DNA of 64,000 nucleotides from Brachyhypopomus gauderio (Eukaryota > Chordata > Actinopteri > Gymnotiformes > Hypopomidae), in contig NC_135211.1 of the NCBI RefSeq assembly GCF_052324685.1, positions 14,983,446 to 15,047,445 of the forward strand, read 5' to 3'. Numbering within the stretch: the stretch's first letter is position 1; every line of letters starts with the position of its first letter. Both the position numbers and the translations under genes were made by a program. The notes beneath the pieces are model-generated. The model saw nothing but the letters and a program-made list of their open reading frames with translations. It made no database searches and had not been told where the DNA came from. Positions 34,966-50,009 of the stretch are shown in pieces.

Positions 34966-37900
34966 GTAAGTCTTATTCTATGACTTATCTTGTGCACAGT
35001 CGCTTAAATAGACGAGTAAATAATCCATTCATTCACTTCATTCAAGTAATGTCTACACCTTCTAAAAACAATGTAGTGCCATGCTAAGAACCACCGACTG
35101 AAGAGCACGAGCAATTAAATCTCATTAGACAACAAGCTCAGCTCGTGTGATCTTTATAGCATGACTACTTTAACTCTGTGGGCCTGAACAAATATATTAC
35201 AATTATTCTCTAGACATTCAGTCAGGGTATTCCAGCGAACATGCTTCTCTAGGGAGAGGAATCATATAAAAGAGTTTTACCAGTGTTTTAAGGTAGATTT
35301 TTTCGTTCATATCAGTGACCTCATATGGTGCAGAAGTTCATGTATTGCACGTTCATTCATACTCCAGGTAAAGGTGCTTTCTTTGTTTTGTCTGGAGCTC
35401 TTGCTGTGGCGGGAGCTGGTTTGGTTTGGGAGAACTCCTGACCCAGAACTCCACTTAGCTAGATCCAGTTTCTCCTGGCTGTGTCACAGTTTCACTTACA
35501 CTCTGTTGTTGTTTGTGACCGTCAGTGATGTCAGTTTATTTGTTATTTTATTTTGTTTGTGGTATGGGCTCAGGTTTCAGCAAAACACTGAACAATGAAA
35601 AACATTATTTTTTGTAGGGGGGTGCTGTGGTTAGATGATACATATTAAGTTAACTCATCTGATATCAGAACAGTGTATGCTGCTACAGTACTGTGCAATG
35701 GTTTTCTTGCCCCTCATAAATCTGACCCTTAGTTCTTGATAGTTTCCCACAGTGGTATGCTCCAAGACTTGCTATATCATACTTTAAAACGGGTTTTTCA
35801 TCCTCAAACAGATCATATCAACCAAACACTATTGTTTACTTTCTCATTCAGAACCCTCAGAGTAAAAACAGGGCTCTAAAGAAGAGTTTTAGCTTGTTAT
35901 GTCTCGCTGACTATGCTTGTATGAAGAGGGCTTACGGAAGACACCACGACACCCTTATGTGAACACTTTGGGTCCAAGAGCTTTGTAGAGCCGAAGGGTC
36001 AAGGGCCGGGGGCGGAGCAAGGAGCGCTTGTTTGGAAGCAATACAAAACAGCTTTTTGGCTGTCAGAGTTGAAGAACAATCAGAACAATTGATTTATTGA
36101 ACTGGAGAGATGAGCTCTCGACCTATTTATAGGTCTGTTGTGGCAGTAGAAATAAAGTTATGCTGATGCTGCATTGCTACATGTGAGCCTGGAAAAGCCT
36201 CTTCATTATACTGTCCACAACTGATGAGCAGGTTGCAGAGTTATAGTTTGCAAAATTAGGCCATTTCTAAAATAACTTGAATGGAAGATGCCTAAATGTG
36301 GCATGGATCTCAAACGTTTTATGCAGTTGTGCATGTGTGTGCAAGTGTGTCTGCGTGTGTGTGCATACGTGTGTTTGTGTATGGTGTAGCCTTGGGTCAA
36401 TTGAATGTGGATGTGTGTTCAGAGTCTCCTATAATGTGCAGTACAAGCACTTTTGTCAGTGTGTGTGTGTTGTCTCTGTGGGCGTATGTGTGTGTGTGTG
36501 GGCACAGAGGCCCTTTATGAGTGTTTGGGCAAGCCTCAGACCTCTACATGTGCTTCTGTCTGCTGTGGCTCAGGCCTCGGTGGAGGTGTGAATGTATCAT
36601 ATGCGTGTGGGACTCCTGGTGCCTGTTTCCCATGACCCTGGGCCCTGCGTCGGCCCCTCAGTAAACCATCCCGCTCTGCGCTTCCTCCATCTTGATCTTT
36701 CACTCTTCTCCAAGTGACACTTTTCAATCCCCTCAGTTGCATTTGACACTGCAAAAGCGCATTGACTGTGCTTGTAATATCAAATCAATTAAAATATTAC
36801 TTTGAATACAGAATAGAGCACAGAGAGCCTACAGGAAACTTGAATTAAAAATCAGAAAGAACCTCAGAAGTACTTTGCTGCTTGCTGCTAGCTACTAGCG
36901 CTTAGCTTTCTGGCCAGAGCTAAGAGTGACCCAAAGCAAGCAGTGGGACGTTAGACATCCTCTACATTCGTAGGTACTAGTGGGGATGGCTCTCAGACAT
37001 GCTCCTTCTCCAGTTATATAAAGACATAGTTAATATTATGTGGATATTGATTACGTTTTTAAATATCAATAATATCTTAAGGCATATTTTTCACTACCTA
37101 AATTGTGGTGGATACAAGAGTATGGAATGAGAGTCTCGCCCCCTCTGTGGAACAGTTAGTCTTTGATCTTTTTCATTCTACTCCTTTGTATCTCTTCTGA
37201 ATTGGTTTTGGTCTCATATTAGTTTGCGTAGGGGTGTGAGGTCATAATAAGGTGATGCTCACTATTTTCCATTAGCAGTGGAGCATGATGGTAAATCTGG
37301 AATTACATCAAGGATCAAAGCCCATTAGGATTTCCGATGTCTTCCATATAACCCCCGAATGTTCTCTGTTGCTTTGATTTCACCTTTGTTTACTCAGGTG
37401 TAAGGATGCAGGGTCAGCACCTGTCTTCCTGTCCTATCACTCTCTATCTTTGACCCCTATGATCTGCTCCGAGGGAAAGACGATAAGCCTCGGTTGCCTT
37501 AGTTTGGGCTTTGTTGCTTTTTGAAAGCCAACGCTGAACCTGCTGGACCCGGCGCACAACTACTATTAAAGCCACAAGGTCAGCCGCTCTTCTTGTCATG
37601 GTGCCCACAGCGGTGTGTAGTCATGTGGACCTTTGTACCAGTCCCTGGCCCGTCCACCCTCTACTCCCTACCCTCATACTCCGTCTCCACATCTGCTCTG
37701 CAGGTGTCTGCCCCCCTCTCTACCGCCCCGGCTGAGGGGAGCACCCTGGCCATGGCAAACAGGAAGAGAGTTGCTACGTGTGTTGAAAGCCCTCTGATGA
37801 ATGGCTGTCTGAATATACGAGAGTGTGACATGGGCGCAGGTCTCCACCTATTCCACATTCTTCCTTAGCAAAATAAAAGTGCTGAGCAGGTATTTGGGGT

Positions 37901-38798
37901 TTATTTTCTGATTTTGGTTTAGTAATGACAGTGTGGTTTTGGCACGGCGAAGCCTGTTTGTACATTTGTAGGAGGAGAAATGGAGTGTGGTCATGTGGCA
38001 GTGTGGCAAAGCCTTGTGTGTATACTTTTAAGATTTCCTGTTATGGTCAAACACATGGAGGTTCTCACACTCAAGTAATTATTCTCTAGCCAGCCATCTC
38101 TCTTAGTTGGAGACAGAAGCCCTGCTTCACTCAGCCCTCATCTCAGAAGATAAAGAATGACATGGGCCTCCCCCTCCTGACCCCAGATCAGTTCCCATCA
38201 GCCCACAGGTCAGCACCTCTCTTCTGCTGGAGTAGTTCTGCATCATTAGAGGTGGTGTAAACCCCATAGTCCTGCAGCATGCTTCCACCAGCCAGCCAAT
38301 AGGGAGTTGAGTTCAGCCCCCCCACTGATTCAGAGCCTGGGCGTCATGCGACGGCATATTTTCTTAGGCTGCCTGTAGGCAGCATATCTGAACGTAGCCT
38401 TTAGTTCTCTAAATAAATATACTGTAGTGTTATGTTGGACTCACTAAAGTAAGGTAGTGTAAATAGTGGACTGAAGGCGTATTGTAGGTGCTGCAGTAGC
38501 TCTGTTCTGACATATGTTAACGGGGGGTTGAAAGCGTTATGTTCGGGCCAGTGTTTAGGTAGTTACATTTAGGCTAGCTCTGTCTTGAATTAGTTTCTAA
38601 TAACACCCACTGATCTTCTTGAGCTCCCTTTTGAGTGCAAAATGTTCCTATTCTGTGTGGAAACTGAACAGTCTGACATCAGTCATGAAGGGTTTTCCCC
38701 TTCGCAGTCCGCGGTTGCCTGGTTACCGCTGCCTGCGCCGGGCGCGTCTACGTGCGCCGGTCAGAGCTGAGTGCCACTTGCCCTGTACTCTCTTCCAG
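34966..38798 (+). other. Putative gas2 5' intron
   Basis: No exon recognised. A 115-codon frame at 37521-37868 lacks family resemblance. A near-consensus RFX X-box (gttgcctggttacc, ~38714) lies ~90 bp before the first coding exon. Confidence 0.4.
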
Positions 38799-38804
38799 GG
38801 GGCC

Positions 38805-39763
38805 ATGGACTGGGGCGGGATGAACGGGACGTTGAGTCCACGGCGGGACCCCGTGCCTGACCCCTCTTGCCTACAGCAGTACAGCGAGTGGCTGGAGTGT
38901 AGACATGAAGCCGGCCTGCTCCCTATGAAGGAGGACCTCGCCGCCTGGCTCAACGCCATCCTGGGTAAGACGGCCGCACGTGTGTCCTGACCTGACGTGG
39001 GTTCCTGCACCTGTGGGTTCCTGGGATAGGATTTGGGATGGAGGTGTTTAGGAGGTGCTTAGATCATCCCTCTACCTCAGAGGTTTCCAGCCCTAATAAA
39101 ATGGCGAGACGGTGCTCTTGCTGCTTGGATGAAATGACCCCCTGCAGACACACCAGGCTTGTGTTGCGCTACCCAGACCGTGGATAGGAATGAGGGTCAG
39201 CCAGAGCTGCAGATCTCATACTGCTTGAGTCTTTTGCACCTACTTTCTTTAGCCAATATTAAGTTTATCCGTATATTCAGACCTCATTCAGCAGGGGAGT
39301 ATGTTGAATCCCATACTAAAGAGTGTCTAAATGTGTTCTGTTACTGTCTGGAACCTTCCCTGGTGCCGTGATACTCAGCACATGCCTTAACTATTCAGGC
39401 GCCTTTGCAGTCTAGTGGTTGATGTTTTTAGAAACATGCCATCCATCAGATACCAATCATCACATGGTTTTGATCAGATGATGGGGCATAATAGGCGTTC
39501 TCAGACAGACATGGTCATCTGAATTGCTTAGATTGCACTGGATCGATGAGAGGCTATCTGATGACGTCTTAAAGAATGAGTTGACTTTTAGAAGTGTAGA
39601 AGGGCACGTCAGTTCTGTTGATCTCAGTGCTTAGTCAGAAGGAGAGAGAAAAAAAACAGAACTGCAGAGAAACCTGCGGAAAGCAAATTATGTTTGAGAT
39701 TATTTCCATAATGGAGTATTCAGATTGACCAGATCTTTATGCAGCTGCTAAGGCACAAAGAAC

Positions 39764-39844
<81 letters not shown>

Positions 39845-41361
39845 CTATTCCCATGCTCATGCTGCCTCCCTCTCTATGTTAGCGGAGGAAGGGGGTAGCT
39901 AATGCCTGGGATTGTTGTGGCTTCCTTACTGTAACCCCTGGACGCTGGAATGCTCCTGCACACCCAGGAGAACTTGGTGGGTTGGTGTTTGTGCGCAGCC
40001 CTTTTCAAGGATGTTTCTGAGCCCCTGCGAGCCCGGGGTGGGGTGTGGGGGGGGCCACAGGATGAAAGCCATGTCTGCTGAACTGAAGAAAGGAGCGGTA
40101 CTGTGGCCCGTCCCCACCAGCCCAGGCACCCAGTCCTCCGTCTCACCCTCCTGGTTCCCACAGGGCTGGAGGTGACGGCGGTGGGCCTTATGGACGTGCT
40201 GCAGACCGGAGTGGTGCTCTGCCAACTGGCGGAGGAACTGCAGGAGAGGATGATCCTGGCCAGCAACGGCAAGGTGCTCACCCCACACTCGTCTCTCACA
40301 CCCGCCATTAAGCACACCTGAACCATCTCCGCCCCCCACGTTCCCCCACTGGCACTGCCATCAGGACTTGTTTCCCACACTCATGCACATGCAAATACGT
40401 GCAGTTGTGGAAAGCCACACAGTTGTCGGCCAAACAGCTACACTAACTTGAAGGAATAATATGGCGGGTTTAGGGCTGTCAGGAAGGAGTTTATTCTACA
40501 GTCTGTACTTATACTCCCGGAGAAGGTGTCATCTCCAACCTTTATTTATTCTGCATTTGGAACTCTGTGTGCAGCGTTTGTTTAACTGTCTACACGGTAT
40601 GATAATGAATTGAACACTTTGGTAAATGTGAACGGTCTTTTTCCCTAATGCAAACATGCTGTGCATATTGTAGAACATAGGCATTTCTACCACTCTTTAT
40701 TTATATCATAGAACACAGGTATTTCTACCAATCTTTATTCATCTCATAGAACACAGGTATTTCTACCTGGTTTTTCTTTATTTTATCATATGACATAATT
40801 AGTACTTCGTTTATGTAATTTATGACATCATTATTCCAATCACTGTCCTTTTCCAGACTGTGGTGTCCAAGTGATTAGTCAGTTACCTGAACTGTTCAGT
40901 AAACTTGCAGTGATTACAAAATCCACACCCGTGGGACAGACACAAGAATATTACTACTCAGTAAATAAATATAGGCAACTATATTATTTATAGGTCTTAT
41001 TACAACTACATGAAAACAGAGATTAAAAAGACACCGGAGTCGTAATCCACTGAGTGTAAAATTTGTAGAATGTGATATAAATTCCTGATATTCCAGATAT
41101 TTCTTTGGATATAAAACATCACATGGCTAGTTTAGTTGCATCTGCCCAGTCTGGGGTCTAGACTCATTTAAATGACGTTTGAGGTATGTGCATGTAGAAG
41201 TGGCCTCTCCGTCTTTGCCTCACACAGGCGCTGCACGCCTCTGTTGTCTCTGGTCTGTGGTCCAGGCCACAGCTGAACAGGAGCACACCAGAGAACAGAG
41301 AGACCTTGGCAGCATTTATCCTCCAGCTCAGAAGCCATCTGTGCTCAGCGCCTGCATGCCC

Positions 41362-41416
<55 letters not shown>

Positions 41417-44400
41417 TATCTCTCTCTATCTCTCTCATACTCTCTTTTTCTCTCTTTCCATGTGCCTCTTTTCCACATCTGCTGCGTGCTAAGAAAAATA
41501 ACAGATGTGTGATAAAACTGAAACATTTAGTAAAAGCATCACATTACAAATTCAGATATAATGACCAAACTTATTAAAAAACACAGCTGTAATTAAAGGC
41601 AAAGGCCTTCAGAGAAATTTGCTCATAATTACATTGTCAATGTCCTAGTTATTATTGTGTAGAATTATATTCACTGTTAAATGAGTCACATTCTGATTGG
41701 TCAATGTATGTTCTGCAGTCATTTGTCCGGCGTGTGATTCGCTGGCGAGCTGATGCTGCTCCTGGTTCCTTTTTTGCCCGGGACAACGCAGCCAACTTCC
41801 TGTACTGGTGCCGTAAAATCGGAGTGCGTGAATCCCATCTCTTTGAGTCAGAAGACTTGGGTAAGTAACAATAGAGGTTCATTTTGTGCACTGAGCAGTC
41901 TTAATAAACCCCTTAAGTGATATACTGAAATCCTCTGCATTAAGTAGTTTACATCACTTTGTGTCATACCAATTAATACTTTGTTTCTTTGTGGAAGAAA
42001 CCTCTTTAGTTTACGAAGATGTTGTTGACAAAGCCATTAGCCCAGGATCACCTGCCCAGGGTTTGTTGACTGGGGTTTGTTATCCAATCAAAGGACAGTG
42101 CAGCAGGCTATGTAGGGCACAGCTGCATGAATCAGGGTCTCAGTGTGTGAGAGACTCAGGGTATGAAAGTCTGAGTGTGTGAGACTCACAGTGTTTGTCT
42201 TCTGACTCCCAGCACAAATAATCAGAGCCTGTGTCAAACTGTGATGAGACAAAAGTGTGACCCTGGACTCATTTTCACCACTGAAACATTTGCCTCTGCC
42301 AAATTCACTGTTCACACTCATCAGCATGGAATTGTGTCCAGCTCTCTCTTTCTCTCTGTCACTGTATCTTTCTCTCTCTGTCTCTATTTCTCTATCTGTC
42401 ATGGCGTTCTGTTCTTGCTTTTAATCAATTATATAATAAATTATATATTTTCCTCAAAAGGTTGATGTGCTGATGGTATGAGACTGTGCTGCAGGTGGAG
42501 AGAGCCCCTCCCTCCCTCTCTCTCTCCCTCCCTCTCTCATTCCCTCTCTCTCTCTCCCTCTCTCTTTCCATACCACCCTCTCTTTCTCCCTCCCCTTCTC
42601 CCCTACCCCTCTCGCTCTCTCTCTTTCCCCCTCTCACTCGCTCACTCTCCATCTTACCCCTCTCCCTCCCTCCCCCCACCCCTCTCTCTCTCTCTCTCCC
42701 TCTCTCACTCACTCCCTCCCCACCTTACCCCTCTGTCTCTCCCTCCCTCTGTCTCTCTCTCTCTCACTCCCCTTCAGTCTCTGTGTGAAATCCTCTGTGG
42801 TTGAATGTGTGGTGTAAAATTGAAAGTACAGGGTTGACAGGTCATGAGGAAGAGGGAAAGAAAGTGTGTGATCACTACCAAGAGAGATGGAGTTCATACT
42901 AAAGAGCTGATATTCCAGTCACTAAATACGCATGATCAGGTGGATAGGAAAGGTGAGGAGATTAATAGAGAAAAATGGTTAGAAAGGAAGCTTTTGAAAA
43001 TTGCAAAGTGATTTAGAGGCAAAGGTCAGAGAGAAAACTGAGGTGGTTCATGCATTTCTGGCTGAATGTTTTGAAGTCCTGTTTGGGTATGGTAGACTTC
43101 AGTATTTCCACATCTCCAGGCATCTATAATGCATTTGATGATGGATAATGTTTTTTTGGTGATAATGCTTTTTGGGATGAAATTTAAAGCACATTATTTA
43201 TCTTTAGGTATTAGCAAGTGAACCTATTTTAGATTATGATTTCACCTAGATATTTCACTGGTACACACTGGTACTTTCATTATTTATTTTTTTTTTAATG
43301 GATGTTTTTGGCTCCGGGCTCTATCATGAAATGTTAATCCCAGGCTATGCTACCTAGAGGAGCCCTTTTCTCACACTGCAAGCCTGCTTCGCTAAAGGCC
43401 ACCATTAACATCGCCCGTGCCACATCTCTCCTGGAGCTGGTCTCGGCTAAAGCTGCCATTTGCTTTTCCTACAAAACCCGTCCTACATTAAAGCCAAAAC
43501 AAACATAGCCGTCAACAATGGAACCCATTTCAGTCTTAAATGTATGTCAGCATAGTCCTGTGTGAGATGATTTTCATAGTAACATGCTGTTGCTTAAGAG
43601 TGTTCGTCCTGTGGACAGGTGGAGGATATGTGGAGACATTTTCTTCCAGGACATAATTGCACCCCTTTGGGGTTGTTGTTGTTGTTGTTGATTTTAACTT
43701 TAACTAAATATTCTCACCCAAAGAAACTCGTGTTTACTCACACACAAATTGAAAAAGGGGCAGAAAAGAGCTAATAATGTGTAGTTTGTCATTTTCAACT
43801 AAAGCTCATATAGATACAGACATCTGCACATCTCATCCCACTCAGTTTTTGACAAAGATGGTAGCATTTCACGAGTAGGATACCGTTGCAGCTATCACAT
43901 TATGAATCTTAGCCTTGGCTCACTGCAAAATGAGAATACCCAAACAATGAGTGTTATAGCAAGGGCTGCTGAGTGTCTGGCACAGACCAGATTTCCAAGA
44001 TTTCAAGCCATTTTTGGAGGCTGTTACAACTGCCAACTATTTCTGTTGTGAGTTGAGAGTTATGTTTGACTCATCGCCCAACAGGAGCACACCTGGACAC
44101 AAATGTAATCGACATGAAGACACTCAGAATTAGACACTCCAAAAAAAAACTATATCATTTCCAGAACACCTCTGTCTGTATTGCAGTTTTCTGAGTGTCA
44201 ATGAGACCAAAGAGCTAAATGTAAGGTGAGCTATAAAAGCAGGGTGTGCCAGGATGGGAAAAGTTGCACATGTTCTGAAAGGAGCAGAGCCCATCTGGAT
44301 TAAACATATCATCAATGTATAGATGTTTCTAGTAGACCAAGTAGTATAAATAAAATGTCTCAGGTCTGTCTGAAAGTCGTTGTGCCATATAGGTGAAGAT

Positions 44401-47400
44401 CTGTGGAATTTCCTGTAAAAGGTCCAAGTCTCAGTAGAGAACTATGTTGCCCAGTAAATGATAGGACTTGAATTCTGATAGAAGAAACAGAATCCTCCTG
44501 TGTGGATTGCCAGGGTGTCGTAGGAAGAACATTGTCCCTCAAAAACAAGAAATGAACACAATGCAGAGGCATCGTTTGATCTGAGCACAGCTTTGACTGG
44601 TTAGAAATATGCCCTGCTCTGCAGTCCTTGGCTTTGCTGGGCTTTCTGTAGATGGGTCTTGGGCTTTTCAGGCATGCCTTGAAAGAGAGTCACTCCTTTT
44701 TTTCCCAACCAAGATAGCTTGTGCTTTATCACCTTGGGCATCTTAGGTTGGGACTCATTGTTATTTCCAGAACCTGTTTGTTGCCATCTTGTCTTGTGTT
44801 CTATAGTGGGCCATGGGCTTTTGTATGCTTTCCTGTCGATGCCATAAAGCTGTGTGGTGAGATCATGGCCGTTTTGCAGTCTGCCAGCTTTATGGAATGC
44901 ACACATCCATCCTAGAAGGCTTTCTTCTACGGGATGTCCAGTTCACTACAGCTTACTCTCTCACATTCTAGCATGCAAGACCAGAATTGTAGCATAAATA
45001 AAGTCTTCTTTCAGGTTCCTAACCATCTTTGCATCGTATTGTGGGTTTTTGATCACCGTATATGTGTTTCGTCAGTTCTTCACAGGCATCCACGGGATGT
45101 GTGTCTGTGTCTCATGCAGCTTGGGAGAATCGCATCAAAGTAAGAGCTCACTGGCTTTAGGGAGGACCTTCTGATTGCTGTCATGGCATTTGTGCAGTTA
45201 AAACAATACAAAGGGGGAATGCTTCTGGAAGGTGAAGCCCTCAGGTTTCAGCACATGATCTGTGGGAGCAGATCTGAAATGAGACTTTCATACTCTCGTG
45301 TTTCATGTTGTCTCATAGGTACGGTGTAGATCCCCCAGCATTGGTTAAACTGGTGAGAGAGGCTGAGAAAGATGAAGAGGGGTCCCTATCTCCATCTCTG
45401 TTCTTCACTTCACCCTTACCCTCTCTCTCCTCTCCTCCCATTATCCTTCCCCCTGCTTCATCACCTCCTCCTCCTCCTCCTCCTCCTCCTCATTTGTCTC
45501 CCTCTCCCCTTCCAGCCATGTCCCCACCGCAGTCCCCTTCCCTGGAGCCAAGCCCCTCCCTTGGTCCACCCCCAGCCCCTCCTCCGGACCCTGGTGCTCT
45601 CCCCTCTCCTCCCTCCCCTGCCCAGGTCACCCAACCCAAGCTTGAGCCTCCCTCACCCATCAGCCCATCACCCATCAGACCCCCTGTCTCCACACCCAAC
45701 TCCTCCCGCCGCCTCAGCAAGCCCATTGGGAAGAAAAGCTCAGAGAACCTGCTGGATGACATCGTAAGTGGAGATTGAGATTAGTAGTTTACTGCATGTT
45801 TGAATGCAAAGCTGTATACACAAATCCACTCTTCCTTGACTTTTCTGCTTAGAGACAAAGACAACGAATGTTTGTCTTTTGGTTTTAGGTGAAGCAGATT
45901 TCAGAAGACCCACCATGCAGATGTGTGGTCAGGTTCCGCATTGAGAAGCAGCCCAAGGGCCACTACTGCGTGGGGGATAAGGTGCTCTATGTGAGGGTAG
46001 GTGTGCCTCGCTCTCCTTCACCACTACTGTGCACAGATCACAGCAGAACTCTGCTCAAAGTCAATTCATGTTCTGAACAGAAAGCCTTTTTTTTTTAAGG
46101 TTTTTCTTATTCCTAACAAATACTGCTAACCCGTGTCCAGCCTTTGCACTTCTTACATGGTGAATGTGTATGAGACATAAAGCTGTCTGGAACAACATTG
46201 CTCTCTTTGACATATTACTCAGTTCTACGTGTGCTTAGTATATTCTGTAGCTTTGGCTTCTGTGAGCGTGTGGAACTCATTCAAAAGCAAAGACTCATGG
46301 GAGCTTGGGTTGCTGGGCAACATGAAGAAAAGGTTTGCACCTTGTGAATGGGAGGGGGGAGAAAAAGATTCCTACTGGCAAAGAAAGAGATAAGATCAGA
46401 CGATGAGCTCTCTTCAATGAACTTTGTCGCAGAGGCCACAGGATGCAGACATTTACGTAAGAGCATATGAGGAAGAAATAACCTTTGACCTGATATGGCG
46501 AGCAAAGAGAACATTTTATTCTGGCATGATGCTCTTTAAGGCAGGCACAGCCATGTGCAAACAGAAGTGAAGTAATCCCCGACATCAAAACCTTCATTCT
46601 TGTTGTTCACTCCTCGCTCAACACAAACACCAAAGCCACTTCAAAGCAGAACCTGGGCAGAACACTTCAAAGCATTGTCACTTTTGCTGATTGGGGACCT
46701 GCTCAAAACCATCACATGCCCAATTACACATATTGAAAGCCTCTTGTTTAACTCTCCCTATCTGCTACAGCATCAGTGATCAATAGGTGAAGCTGTCTGG
46801 CAGGAGTGACGTCTCGCCCTCGGCGGCTGGACGTCCTGTTGTCTCGCATACGGCACCACCTGATTCATTTATCATCATTATTGTCGTTAACCGGTGAAAA
46901 GAACAGACAACATGAATTCATGCTGGCTACACATAAAACATATAGTTATAAAAACTACTACATGAAGTTTACAATTTGCATCCAAATTAGGAGATGAAGT
47001 TTGGACTTGGCCTAATATATGGGGTGATAGACACTTGTGGATTGTTGCCCAGCAACCATGTAATTCCTCGTTAATCTGAGGCTCCATGAAGTAAGCCCTT
47101 CTTTTCTGGTTTTGTTTTTCTTTTACCTCGTTGGAATGGACTCATCTCCTGTATTTCTTTTTGGGTAATTAGACAAGCCTGTTCACATTTTTACTTTGAA
47201 GGATCTTCTTGTTCGTGCTAGTCAGAATTTCCGTTCTTTCTCTTCTGCGTGGAAATGACGCCCGTTGTGGAACGCAGCGTAAAACGAAACAAAGCCGTAC
47301 ACTGGGCCCCCTGGGAGGCCCCTGACAGAGCGGCACAGAAGGAGGCAGCCTTAGCAGCTCTCTGCTCACCTTCCTGGCCCTGAGACGCCTGTAGGGCCTC

Positions 47401-49404
47401 CTGTAGGCCAGCAAGGCTAAAAGGCAACATGCTCTTCTCTCTCCCTCTCCTGCTCCATATGCCCTGACCGTGTACATACACTCATCAGTGCTACATTTGC
47501 AACCTGAGACGGGAAAAGTAATCATAACCTCAAATATACATATTTCACAGCGCATATTAACATCATCCTGTCATCGCCGAATTGGAAGGTTTTTTTTCCC
47601 CGCCAGTGAGAACATCTCTCTGCTTTTCCACTCGTCGTTTTTGTGAGAATGTTCCTGACACATCCCCAGCCATGGCCGGTCAGTGTAGAAAACGGCTCTA
47701 CCTCTCGAAGGTCCTAAACTGTTAATGACTTTCTTGCCTTTAGGGAACGACACGTCCCACGAATGACTCGGAAGGAGGAATTTAGGTTAGTGCCAGGCTG
47801 TAAAATGGGAGGGGGAGGGCAGGGCAGTGGTGCTGCTGCTGTTGAATGTATTGATTTCAGTGTTGAACTCATTAGCAGCGTGATAAGTCATGGAAGCTTG
47901 TTAAACAGCAGTGGCGACACTGCCTGGCTCTTCCCGTCACTCTGTGATTTTTCAATCAGACGAGTCGGCCAGGGCTCCAGTGCTGTCCGCTGTGGAACAA
48001 AGGCCCGGCCCAATTAGCAGGAGGTGCAGACAGGGGGGAGTGGGGGAGGTGTGCAGTAGCATTCATGCAAGAGGCTCTGTAAGAGAGCTTTTAAAGTCTT
48101 CACATCGCCTCAATAGAAATGTGTGTGAGATGGCTTTTATGATTTGAAAACAGAAAGACATAATGTGTGTCCATTAGATCGTCACAATAGCTGTTTCCTG
48201 GGGAATTGGAGAGTGCTGTTTCTAAATCAGTTGATTGTGATTAGGGAAATGTGACATTATTGGAACTACAGTGAATCATTCACACAGTGGAATCACACTT
48301 AAATCTTAACTTATATCTCCATTAAACCCCTCCACATAGATGAACAAGGCTAAGTGGTCTCTGTACTGGAGATGCCATCTACAGCGTGCTCTTCAGATTA
48401 TCTTGTAGCTGGATCTCTTTAATCATTACAGAGGTGGTGAGGTAAGCCAAAAAAAAAAACAAAAAACAAAACAACAACAAACATGCAGGCTTTTGCCTGT
48501 ATGCATTCTCGTCGTTTTTGCTTTATGTTCCTGGTTAAGGAGTCTTTGTACTTGAATTAATTTTCCATTTAAGCATGACTTCCGTCATAGGGTGTAGTTA
48601 TAGGCAGTTTGTGCATTCAGCTGTGCTTTGACCGCATTCCTGCAAATTGATTTGCTATGCAAAAATAGAATCGGAGGCGGAGCGGTCTTTTTCCTCTATT
48701 AGAACATCTCTACCAGCCTGCACGCACTGTAGTATCTTGTGGAAGATTTTCTTCTCAGCCTCGTCGTGGCGTCGAATAAAGTGAATATTCTCTGACATCT
48801 AGTGGCTGCGGTATGAACCGACACATTTAATTCAAAAACTTGTGTGGGGAGCTGTTGTGAATGCACCGCTCTACAGTCATCTAGCGGGTGGACGCCGGAA
48901 CAGAGGGACAATAAATAAAATCCATTAAAAATCAATTGCGAATTATTAGTGTCTCTCCTGATCTAACAAAACAGACTCTGCATCGTTGAGTCTGAATCTG
49001 CAATCTTTAAAATCGAAAATGTGAAGCTGTAATTCACCTGCTAGAGAAAGTAATAGGGCCTACAAGCTATCAAAAAGGGCCAAGGCCGTGACTTTGATTC
49101 CCACGGAGAACACATGCAAGCCACTTATAAAGAAATGGAAGAAGCTTTACAAAAGAAAGTATAAAATATAAGTATTGAGATGTGTTATAAACCATTGTAC
49201 ATATAAACAAATTTAAAACATGCATGTTTTTTTTTATACCAGTCTAGGAGATTGACAGATATTCATGGAGTCTGCTCCAATTTTCTAGCTTAAAAAAAAT
49301 CTATTTATTTAATCTAAATCTTGAGAACTTTGACAGCACCAACATTTTAATCAAGCTTGAGACAGCTGAGACACACAGCACACACTAGCAGGCATGGAAC
49401 GTGC

Positions 49405-49440
<36 letters not shown>

Positions 49441-49848
49441 CGTGTCTGTGAATCTGTCTATTAGGATGCGAGGCAGGTTAGTGGGACTTAAAGAGGGAGG
49501 GCTATCCCCAATAAATCTGCTTGTAATACCAGCATTGGAACAGCTCTCTAATGAGGGGGTTACAGCCAAGAGGGGTGGCAGGGGGGCAGAAAGAGGGGAC
49601 ATGTGGGTGTGAAAGCCCCAGGGAGTACGCTGTCTCCAGAGAAATGACCCCTTCTGCTTCTCTCTTTCCCTCTTTTTGTTCTTTTTAATCCGTCTTTTTC
49701 TCTGTCTCTCTCACACTCTTTTTTTATTTATTTATTTTGGTTGTGCCGCTGTTGCCATGGTAGTGCTGGATCCACACTATTCCAGAGGGTGTTAGGGTTA
49801 GGTCTGTGCGTCGTAGGTGTGCATTGGACAAAAAGGAGCTCAAGTGCA

Positions 49849-49890
<42 letters not shown>

Positions 49891-49973
49891 GGTGTGTGTG
49901 GATTAGTTATAAGCCAGCGCTCAGCTGGTGCCACGAGGCAGTGTTTCATTAGACTTAATGAGATTTTGACAGC

Positions 49974-50009
<36 letters not shown>

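Noticed and set aside
37521-37868. 115-codon frame as an upstream gas2 coding exon
   Set aside because: No similarity to the GAS2 N-terminus and no clear splice donor in phase; the ATG at 38805 has a strong context.
42478-42804. Pro/Ser/Leu-rich frames over the CT tract
   Set aside because: Low-complexity artefact in a gas2 intron.
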